NCBI GenBank assembly: GCA_025594325.1
Contig: JANHCV010000011.1
Span: 1,426,001-1,490,000, forward strand
Direction: 5' to 3'
Length of the DNA stretch: 64,000 nucleotides
From: Blastocladiella emersonii ATCC 22665
Lineage: Eukaryota; Blastocladiomycota; Blastocladiomycetes; Blastocladiales; Blastocladiaceae
Position 1 is the first letter of the stretch. Each line of letters begins with the position of its first letter. The notes under the pieces are model-generated. The model was not told where the DNA came from. It made no database searches and worked only from the letters and a program-made list of their open reading frames with translations. The position numbers were made by a program, and so were the translations under genes. Positions 23,260-33,317 of this stretch are shown here, piece after piece.

Positions 23260-26066
23260 TCAGGGGTTGCACTCGATCCACTTGTCCATCCACTTGGCCG
23301 ACGCCGTCATGCCCACGCGCTCGACCACGTCCTGGATCCGCTGCCGGAACCCCGCGTGGTCGCACTCGATCGACTACACGTCGCGTAAAGCAGGTTAGCA
23401 GTTGCTCGCAATCCCGCACCGGCGAGCCGAACGTACCAGCTTAGCCACGTCGACGGTACACTCGATCCCGTCGTCCGGGAGCCGCACCACCACGGTCCCG
23501 TCGTCAGCCTCCTCGACGCTGTCGTAGCTGAGCGACAGGAACTCGAGCAGGTCGGCGCGCACCGCCGCCGCGAGGTCCTCGAACGTCGGCGACGGGAACG
23601 CGGTCGAGTCGTCCTCGCACGCGGGGATCGGGTCGAGCTGGTTGTCGGCAGCTGGCAGCTGCTCTGTCGCAGGAACGGTCTCGGTCTTGACTACGGCGGG
23701 CTCGGACTTGGCACCGTCAGTTGCTGCGTCATCGTTCGACGCCTCGCTGATGTGTACGTCGCCGTCGGCATCCACCGCGGGCTTGACATCGGCCGCAGGC
23801 GCCGCGCGATGGTGGTGGCGGTGCTGGTGCCCGTGGCCGCACGTCTTGGACTGGCCCGAGCTCGTCACTACGCACGCGCAAAAGTCAGCTCCGCCCGCGA
23901 AACCCGGATAATAAACCCAAACGTACTCTTGACAGCGACCGGCGACGACTCGACGTGCAGGAGGACGGCGAGGACCGAGTCGGCGATCACGTCGTTGACG
24001 GGGTTCCCGATCCACTCGACAATCAGCTCGCGGCGGTTGCCCGGCGCGTACGAGACGGTGACCACGTCGCACACGCGCACCGCCGACTTGGACGGCTTGC
24101 CCTCGGGCGACGCGACTTGTTCGAGGTCCTCGGGGAACACGACGCCGAGGTGCCACACGACGAGCTCCCACGTCGCCGACTCGAGCGGCACGTACTGGCG
24201 CATGTGGATCGTCGCGGGCCGCAGGTCCGTGAGCTCGCGCAGCTCGTCGACGGCGACCAGGTGGTAGTGGAAGTCCTTGGCAACGACGAGGCCCTGCACG
24301 ACGAGGCCCGCGGTCGACGACGAGGAGCCGTCGGAACCGGTGCCGCCGATCAGGCCCGTGGTGATCTGGCCGAGCGCGCGCGCGTACTTCTCGCCCTTGA
24401 AGTGCAGGCTGACGCGCTCGGCGTTCTTGGGCGCGTGGATCTTGGGCGCCGACTCGGGGTTCTCCTCCTGCTGCCACGCGGCGTGCAGGGCGTTGCGCAG
24501 GCGCGTCATCATGTTGGTCTCGCCGTGGACGAGGATCAGGTGGGACGGGTGCACGAGGTTGATGAACTCGCGGTTCTGCGCATAGTCGACGTGCGCGCTG
24601 AACGAGATGTAGTCGATGGAGCACCGCACGGGCAGCTTGGACCCGCTGTACGACGCAATCTCGCTCGGCTCCGACAGAATGTGCTTGCCGAGGGTGCCCT
24701 CGACGACGTAGCCCGGGATAATGAGCCCGTTTTTCTTGTCGGGGCACCACATCTCGAGCAGCTCGCGCGACAGGCCGCTCTGCAGCATGGCGGGGGCCGC
24801 GAGCATGACGCAGGGCCCGACGTCGTCGAACGAGGCCATGGAGCGGAGGTACGAGATGTGCTTGAAGACGAAGGGATTGTTGGTGGTGAACTGGCGGCGG
24901 ATGTGCTCGTTCATCATGTTCATGTACGTCTGGTACACGGCCATGCACTTGCGCGCGAGGTTGGACGCGTAGTAGACGGGGATGTGGTGCAGCTCCGGGT
25001 GCTCGGCCCAGTACTCGTCGAGGATGAGCAGCAGCTCCTGGGCGCGGCCGAGGGCGAAGATCGGGATCAGGCACCGGCCACCGCGCGACACGATGCTGTG
25101 GACGAGCGACGTGAAGCGGGCCTCGCGCTCGGTGCGCGGCGTGTGGTTCTGGACGCCGTACGTGGACTCGCACACGAGCACGTCGACGGCGTCGCGCGGC
25201 AGCTCGGCGCTCATCAGGTGGCGGTCCTCCTCGCGCGAGTAGTCGCCCGTGTACAACACGCGCACGCCGGCGATCTCGATCTGGAACATGGCGGCGCCGA
25301 GCACGTGGCCGGCGTTGTAGGCGGTGAAGCGCACGCCCTCGACCTCGACGACCTGGTGGAAGTCGATGGCTTCGATGCGGTCGTAGGCGCTCTGCAGGTC
25401 GTGCTCGTCGTACGGCATGTCGTCGGCCGACGACGCGGACACGCGCACGTAGTCGGACAGCATCCAGCGGAAGATGGCCTTGGTCGGGTGCGTCATGAAC
25501 ACGCGGCCGCGGAACGTGGTCTTCTCCATGAGGTACGGCAGCGACGCGCAGTGGTCGATGTGGAAGTGGGTGATGAGCACGAGGTCGATCTCGGCCGGGT
25601 CGATCTCGTCGAAGAAGGGGAGCGCGCCGAGCCCATTGTATGCTGGATGGGCGCCGCAGTCGAGCTACGCGTGGAAGCGGGGGGCGATCGTGTTACTGAC
25701 GGGTCAACACAGAAAGAGTAACGAAAGGGGACATGTATTGAGTCGAGGTTGGGGACAAGTGCGGTAGAGAGACGATACCATGAGAGTCTTCCCCTTGAAC
25801 TAGAGTGGCCGATGCGTGGTTCGCGGCGGTTAGTCTGGTGCGCGACCGAGGCAGCAAGACGAGCATCGAACCTTAAGGACGTGGCACGAGCGGCCGACCT
25901 CGGACCCGGCGCCAATGGGCGTAAAGTACATCATCTCCTCCTCACGCATCCGGGCGCCCGTCGATGGTGGCGGCGAGCCGATGGCGGGCATGGGCTTCAT
26001 GGGCGGGGCAGCAGGTAGCCCAGGTCCATTTGATGACATTGCGGTAAGTGGTTTCTTGATATCCAT
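23260..26066 (-). CDS. YSH1: mRNA 3'-end endonuclease Ysh1/CPSF73
   Basis: Minus-strand exons 26066-25872, 25799-25779 (21 nt), 25664-23927, 23867-23437 and 23373-23260, about 832 residues. It is the endonuclease of the cleavage-polyadenylation factor and cuts pre-mRNA downstream of the poly(A) signal. The metallo-beta-lactamase fold is visible: FTPIGAGSEVGRSC, LDCGAHPAYNG, zinc motif THFHIDHCASLP, MTHPTKAI, then the beta-CASP region. The microexon encodes FKGKTLM and restores the segment every homolog has between VGRSC and LDCG; without it a core strand would be missing. A His-rich insert (CGHGHQHRHHHR) and acidic linker lie in the C-terminal third. The first intron has a weak GTTCGA donor. 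The start is the first ATG before the conserved domain. Confidence 0.93.
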
Positions 26067-26287
26067 GGCGATGAGTGTCGGGGAAGACGTTGAAGGGAGC
26101 GCGAGGCGACTCGACCTCGGAGGCGCGAAGTAGCGGAAAGTGAACACACGCGGCAATGACACGAGTGACGGGCCGTGCGGTGGTCTGGCAGGCAACGTGG
26201 CGCCGCCCGCGCCTTCCGGGGCACCGGAAGCGGAGCTGCCACCGCAACCAGTCCTCGCTCCCTCGGCTCGAATTCTAAATCAACACC

Positions 26288-28040
26288 ATGGTAACGCGAA
26301 TGGATAACTCATGGAATTATGGCGAAACTTATCCGAGGGACCGGCGCCTGTAGTCGTCCCGTGTACCCGACGGCTGCACCCTCGTGAGGGCGCAGGACAG
26401 GCGAACGCTCGCGACCTTTTACGATGTCAGACCGGATTCTACCCTTGGTGCACCGTCGAAACAGCTGTGCGAACTGCTCGTCGGTTCTAATCACCCGTGT
26501 GGGTCTTCGCTGTGGAAGAAGCTGGGTGGAGTGCGACTGCGCGGGTGTATCGGCTTCCAGGTGGCCGAGGACGTCGTGTACACCTGTTCCAGCGATAGCG
26601 GACAGCTCGAATCGACTCCGGTACTCTTGAGCTCTCAATCCACGGACGTGCAGTCGCGCCCCGCCCCACTCATCATCAACGACCTCGGAAAACCGCCTTC
26701 TGCCTGGTGGGTCCCGACCCAACCGTGCACAAACGACATCTGCGGCCCCGGTCAGTCCTGGTACCAGCGCGCTATCTCGGAAAGAGCAGGCGCAGAAAGC
26801 TTCCTTCACGGATGCCTCTTCGCCGATGCCAGCAGCACCGTTCCCTCTGCCTGCGTTTGGGCTTCACATCGGGAAAAAGACCCACGTGTCCTCTACTCTA
26901 CGACCTGTATCCACAACAATGTCAACTACACGACGCTTGAGAGCATTGTCGATGCGCTCGTTCCGGAAGTCAAACTTGCCGCGGCGCCCACTTCGCCCAT
27001 GGCCCCCTCCGCCACGGACGATACCAACGGCTCGCTTTCACCGCCATCTGCCTCACCCACTCCCCAACCGAGCTCCAGCTCGGCCGTTCCCGTAATTGTG
27101 GCTTCGCTCGCTGGGGTACTTGGCCTCTTCGCGGTACGTGTCCCATCGCTGCTGCATGTGCTCCGAACTCACGGTATCAACGCCGTTCCTCTAGCTCGTC
27201 GCCCTCTTCTTCGCTTTCCTCCGTCGTCGCTCCAAAAAGGATGATGAGCGCCGCCGCCGCGCCGAGTCGCTCATGGCTGGCCCCATCAACGACTCGACCA
27301 CCGACGACCACACCGTCGTCAACGTTGCCGGATCGTCGCGTGCGGGTCCTGGCTCGTTGGCCGGCTCGCCCGCCGTGTTCGCTGGTTCACTGACCGGCTC
27401 GCCCGCCGTACGTGCTGGTTCGCTGGCCGGCTCACCCGCCTTGCTCGCGAAACCGCTTCCCGCGACACCGTACTTTGACATCACCCAGCTCGACTCCATC
27501 ATCGTGCCTTCCGCTGCGGTGCCGGTTTCGCCCAATGGCGATCTATTCGATGACAACTCGCTCCAGGTCCTCGCCGACGAGTGGGAATCGCTCTTCAACC
27601 GCCTCGAACACGTCGCAACTCGCTCGCTTCCGCTTACTACGCCGGTCTCGCCCCATGCTTCTGCCGAGGAGATGCTTGTGCGCACGGCCGAGTTCCGCGC
27701 TCGTCGCGCGCGCCACGTCGAGGACCTCTCGTCGGCCGTCTGGACGAGTCTGGCGCGACCGCCGCCCGAGGGCGACCGCTTTGGCCGCGAAGTGCTCGAG
27801 CTCGCGAACGCCATGCGTGACGTGCTTGCCCGACTTCAGCCTCGGTACCCATCGATTGCCCTCGCACACGTCTTGGCACACTCTCCGTTGCAGACGCTCC
27901 CGCACACGGCCTACACCGTGTACTTTGACGCGTCCGGCTCGTCCGGCGAATCGGCGAACGTCATCAGCTGCCCGTTCCCTGGGTGGATCGACCAAAAGTC
28001 TGGCAAGGTCGTAATCCGCCCTCGCATCACCGTCGATTGA
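26288..28040 (+). CDS. Single-pass membrane protein, family member D
   Basis: Proposed exons 26288-26290 (ATG only), 26354-27133 and 27195-28040, about 542 residues. The frame is closed by TAG at 26351-26353, which acts as acceptor; ATG followed by GTAACG at 26288 supplies the start, as in member A. The outer region has spaced Cys (QLCELL, HPCGSSLWKKL, RGCIGF, VYTCSS, CTNDICG, FLHGC, SACVW, TTCIH) and a Pro/Ser stalk. The helix VPVIVASLAGVLGLFA is split by the conserved phase-0 intron from LVALFFAFLRRRSKKDDERR. The cytoplasmic part has three 11-residue GSLxGSPA repeats, then DNSLQVLADEWESLFNRLE, and ends FPGWIDQKSGKVVIRPRITV. It is the most complete family member here. Function unknown. Confidence 0.7.
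27351..27443 (+). repeat. 33-bp tandem repeat in membrane protein D
   Basis: Three copies (27351, 27384, 27417) encode GSLAGSPAVFA, GSLTGSPAVRA and GSLAGSPAL, just inside the membrane. Confidence 0.85.
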
Positions 28041-28632
28041 CCTTCGACGCGCGCGTGCGCTTCGTATGTGTTCCTCACATAGAATAACACAGTTTTTGAT
28101 TTTCTGTTCGTTCACATGAGGTCCTAGTTGTGCTCCCATAGTCAAGTCCATCCTTGGTACCATGACGGTATCCCCCGATTCGAAGGAACCCATTGATCTA
28201 TTTTTCTCCGCGCACATCACGTTATAATCCGTCTGCCTTTGCGTCGCTTCTGAGAAACTAAGTACAGCGACCTCTAAGACCGTGAGTGTTCATCCCTGCC
28301 CCGAGCACTAGGAAATGATCGACGCGAGACGCGTCGCGAAAAGGCGTGACATCACGCGAAACGCGTCGGCATCGCGCGAGACGTGCGAGACATTTTCGCT
28401 TCACGCGTCTGGCACCGCTAGCCGGCATGGAACAACGGAGAACAACAAAGGTATCCCATGCAGCTCCTGGAAACCCCCTGGCAAGGCGTTTGCGATGGTA
28501 TTCGAACGGTGTGCTGGGGGACGTCGTGCTACCGCGATTGCCCCGGGACTCTGCTTCTCCTGAGCGTCCTCGCTTTCTGATCGTCCTCCGGATCTCCTGT
28601 ACTGCAATGCAACTTACCGCAAACTCTGCCCA
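28041..28632. other. Promoter region of TmcB-like gene
   Basis: No gene. Three ACGCGT cores lie within 80 bp (28329, 28361, 28403), embedded in repeated CGCGAGAC/CGCGAAA words: the densest cluster of the element in the window. Confidence 0.55.
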
Positions 28633-31600
28633 ATGAATCCATCATCTATACCACGCGCGATGGGCGGTGGCGGAACGGCGGCCGATCGATCGAACTCGGG
28701 CGGCCAGCGAGTCAACGTCAAAAACGCGCTGCGCGTGAATGCCCTCGAGTCTTCGCTGTTCAGCGTCGCCTACATCACGACGCAGGACAACAACCTGTCC
28801 CCGCTACTCGAGTGGGCCATCACGGTCCGTTGTACCAGAGCCGGAAACCCGCCGATCGCCAACTCACACGCACGCCTTTAGATACTCGAGGATATCCAGC
28901 TCCTCTCCTTCTCGTGGTCAAAGCATCTTCATCATGAAATCCACTGGATTGTTCCGGCCATCGTCGAGCCGGTGCGCTTCCTCAACACCTACGCCAACTT
29001 CTCGGCCGCGAACGTTGTCGCACTCGTCGTGATTGCGCTCTTCGTGTCCCTCCTCGTCGGCGTGAGCTTGCTCATGTCACGACGCGTCAAGATTCCGACT
29101 TCCGTCCTCCAGTCGCTTCGTATCATTTCGCTCCTACTCATGACCGTGTGCAGCATCCCCGCCACGAGCCTGCTCGTCGGTGGCCTGCACTGCATCAACG
29201 GCGTCGTTCCCGAGTTTGGCGTCTCCTGCACGGGACCGACGCACCTTCCGCTCCTCGTCCTCGACATCCTCGCGTTCGTGGTGTTTTCGCCGCTGATCAT
29301 CATCAGCAGCCTCGTGGTACGTCACATCTCTTCAATCCGGTCCCCAAACCCTGCTCACCCGCGCTCGTTTATTTGTTTTGTTTGTTTTTTGTAGTTCATT
29401 GATTCGTCGCCCACGAGCGAGAGCCCGCTGGCTCGTTCACACGGCCGACTCGACATGCAGGCCACCATGATACGGATCCTCTTCGTGTTTCTTGAATACT
29501 TTATGGCCGACGTCGGCGACTGGGGTCCGTGGGTCTACATGATTCTCGTCACGGCCGGCCTGTACCGCCTTGCCTTCCAGTTCGCCCGCATCCAGCCCTA
29601 CTACAACGAGCACATGACGTGTATGCGGTCCGGCTTCGCGTCCGCTGGCGCCACGTCGACGTTCGTGACCTTCACCATCCACCTGGCCGGCGAGCCTGAC
29701 GGGGCCTGGGTCGCTGTCTTCCCGGCCGCCGCCGTCGGCTTCATCGCTGGTTTCGTCGCCTCGCGCTGGTACATTGCCCACTACTTCAGCCGCACCATCC
29801 AGCACTGGTTCCGCATCACTAAGGAGCAGCTCGGCTCCGCTCCGCCCAACCAGCCGCCGGTGATGAAGCGGCGGAGCAGCGTGGCGGGTTTCTTTGACGA
29901 CTGGTATGCGTCGCACCCTCGGTCCAAGGTCGCGGCCAACGACATGCTTCCGGCCATGTCGCTCAGCCCGCCGACGCTCGACCACATGCCCAAGGCCAAT
30001 GATTCGATCGACATGAACGGTGGCCGCGTGGTCAAATCGGCGCTCCTCGACGGGACGAGCATGGACGTGATCAACCTCGCCCGGCAACGGCAGCACAAGA
30101 AGCGCAGTCATGTCTTTGACTCGCCCCTCCAGGTACGATCCCCGGTGCGCAACAATGTGGGCCCACTAACCTGACTCTCGTTCCTGCCGTGTAGGTCGAA
30201 GTCTGTGCGTCGCTGACCTTGGTACATCCACAACTCCGTGTTCACTCACGCACTGTTCCTGTTCCTTAGGCATTCGGTTTGTCCGATCCAACCCGACGCC
30301 GCAACAAGTCGCCCTCGGTCTGGAACTGCTCGACAGGGGACTCGAGGAGAACCCACGCGATCCTCTCCTCCTCCTTCAGGCCAGCACGTACTTTGCGTCG
30401 TTTTACGGCGTCGAGGGCCAGCTCGCGTCGCAGGAGCTCATGCGGCAGCTGCAGCAGAGTCGGCGATCGGTGCCGCTCGACGTCAAGTTCCAGCTGTTCT
30501 CTCGCGAGCGCTCGGCGCGCAGCCGCGGCGAAGGTATCCTCGACCAAACCGCGATCGAAGTACTTAGTCACCAGGCCCGCCTGTACCACCTGCGCGCCAT
30601 GTACACGGTCCGCGACTTCTTCGAGTCGATCCGCGTCGCGACGTCCATCAAGCAGCTGTCGCGCGTCACGGCCCAGCTCGCCGAGTACCAGTACAACGCG
30701 TCCGAGTCCTACACGCGTCTTCTCGCCCGCAACTCGCGCGACAAGAACATCCTCCGCAGCTACGCCCAGTTCCTCACGCAGGTCGAGGCTGACACGGCTC
30801 GCGCGACGCAGATTCTCGAGTTTGCCGAGGAGGGTACGAAGCAACCGTGCTCCCACCACGTACGATCCGAATTACTCACACATCCCATCCGTTACTAGTC
30901 GAGGCCACCGAGGCCAGGCATCATTCGCGTCTCGACAACGGCGGTGGCGGGCTCGCGGGCATGGCCGGTTCGCCTTCCTCGCAGCTCTCGCCATCACCGC
31001 ACGGCCTGTCGCCGATGCACGCGCTCAACCTGTCCGCCGCCCAGGACGATCAGTCGCCCATGGCGCCCATCAAGGCCGACCCGGAGCTGCACCTCGCCAA
31101 CGGTCGCCACATGACCGTTTCTGAGACGTCGCTCTCCGCCAACTCGCCCGACTCGACCAGACGCGAGCGCCGTGTATCGTCGGGCCCCGTGTCGTTTGAC
31201 GACGCGCTCAACGCCGTCGGCAAGGCGCCGCTCAACCGCGTGCCGTCCGAGGCCCCCATGATGCGCGACGATAGCTTTCCGGGCGGTCCGCCGGGCGCGC
31301 CGCGCGTTGTCCTCGGCGGCGGATCGCAGACTTCGGGCACGTCGGCGAGCCGCGCGCAGCGACAGCGGATCCAGGCGCGCCGCGTGCTGACGGAGCGCAT
31401 CGCCAAGCCGCTCGGGCGCGCGTGGGAGGTGGTCGGGTCGACCGCCGTCTTCCTCGGCTGCCTCTCGGCGGGCTTCGTGATCTGCCTCAACTTCCTTCAG
31501 CAGACGGGCGTGGTCCTCGACCGATACACGACGATGCGGTCCGCGCGCACCGCCATGCTCTTGATTGTCGAGGCGATGCGCTCGATGATCTACGCGTCGT

Positions 31601-33220
31601 ATACCAACAGTCCGGTGCGGTACCAGGCGGCCCTCAAGACGCTGAACGTGTCGGGCCTCCAGCCCGCTTTCCAGGTTCTCCCGTCCATGGCGCAGTGGAC
31701 CGCCAAGTGGACCGTCCAGCCGCCCGTGTACCGCATGATGAAGTCGATCGTCATGGGCAACACCACCGACTACGTCCCGCTCGACATGATGCCGATGGAC
31801 GCCTTCAAGGCCGTGATCCAGGCCGGCAACCGCGCCATCAACTTCACGGCGCCGCTCTCGCTCACGTACCTCGAGTTCAACTCCAACGCCGACACGCGCT
31901 TCATCGCCGAGAACATCTTCAACGTATTCGACGCAGTCCGCACCCTGTCGCAGTCCATGGTCGAGTACCGCCTCCTGGTCGCCAACTCGTTCTCGGTCAT
32001 GATGACGTGCCTCGGAGTGACGCTGGTCGCGCTGGTCGCGCTGGCCGTCGTCGTCTACTACTTTGTCTTCCACCAGTTCTTTGCGCGCGAGGACCGTGTC
32101 CTGCAGCTCCTGCGCGCGCTGCCCAAGCGCGCCGCTTCGACCATCGTCACGTCGCTCGAGGAAGAGATCGAGTCGTTCCGCGAGGTCACGGACGGCGGCG
32201 ACGACGAACTCAGCAACCTCGACGTGCGCGCTGTCAGCATCGACCGCGAGACGGGCGCCGCGCAGCCGCATCGGTCCCGTTATTATCTGTTTATGACCGC
32301 CGCCGGATCGCTGCTCGTCGGTCTCGCCGTCCTCTTCATGTTCCTCGTGACGCTGCAGTACGCTTTCTTGTTGCCCCCTCTGCATCGCCTCCAGTTGACC
32401 AACTGACACGCGTGTTCCTCAGATCGACCTCGGTGCAGATGGACATGGACCGCCTGATCAAGACCAGCGACCGACGACTCTTTGTGATTTCGGTCCGGAT
32501 CATGGGGAACGAGTTCCTGATGCCGGCCGACCAGGTCCTGACCGCCGGTGCGTCACGCTCGGTCAAGTACGCTGTCCGAGCTTTGCTGACCTCCCGCTCG
32601 CCCATGTAGACATGGGGCTGCAGTACTGCCGCAGCGGCCTCTACGACTTCAAGACCCTCCACACTGCGCTGATCAACGATCCCGACGGCCTGTCCACCAC
32701 GTTCCCGTCCATGACGGTGTTCCCGCGCGATTGGAGCAAGCCGCCCGCCATCGTCGAGCAGCCGGACATCGGGTTCACCAAGGCGACGGCCTCGGTCCCG
32801 CTCAACCAGCAAATGGACCAGTTTCTCGACGTGGCCACGCGGGCGGTCAACGGCATGGCCCTCGGCCTGAGCAACGACCCGACCCAGCGCCGCGATTGGG
32901 CTCTAGCCACGGCGCTGTCGTACGACGTCCAGAACCGGCTCATCGACCTGCACACGGCGATCCGCGACGTCATGGCCAACACGGTCGCGACCACCGTGGC
33001 CCAGTGCATCACGATGTTCGCCGTCACGCTGGCCGTGCTGGCCGTGTGGGCCGCGGCCGCGGCGTGGTTCGGCGCGCGACGGCTGCGGCGCGAGGCGAGG
33101 ACGCTGGCCACGCTCCTGTACCTGATCCCGCCGGCTATGCTCAAGGAGGTGCCCGAGGTCGCCAAGCTCATCGACTCGGCGGGCATCACGCTCGAGTTCT
33201 CCTCTGGCCGCGTCGACTAG
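28633..33220 (+). CDS. TmcB/TmcC-like polytopic membrane protein
   Basis: Eight exons: 28633-28824, 28882-29316, 29395-30132, 30195-30204 (10 nt), 30270-30833, 30899-32357, 32423-32547, 32610-33220, about 1377 residues. The N-terminal ~340 residues hold several membrane helices (for example VVALVVIALFVSLLVGVSLL, and WVYMILVTAGLYRLAF). The region around residues 456-647 is the characteristic TPR-like domain: VEVCIRFVRSNPTPQQVAL, LLLLQASTYFASFYG and YTRLLARNSRDKNILRSYA. The C-terminal half adds further helices near 31430, 32000, 32290 and 33000, flanking outer loops and a linker. VEVC is encoded by the 10-nt microexon plus the next two bases. The family resembles Tmc-type sensory transmembrane proteins; a role in signalling or environmental sensing is inference. 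The first donor (GTCCGT) is the least certain. Confidence 0.85.
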
Positions 33221-33317
33221 CTCACGCAGAAGGTGTGATAGATGTAAGGCAATAGACAAAATTCTAACATTCACTCGTTCGTAATACCGCTCTCAACACC
33301 GACCAGCAACAACTAAC

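Noticed and set aside
30994-32409. Minus-strand 471-codon open frame opposite the TmcB-like gene
   Set aside because: His/Arg/Val-rich shadow with no protein features; the plus strand has conserved membrane segments.
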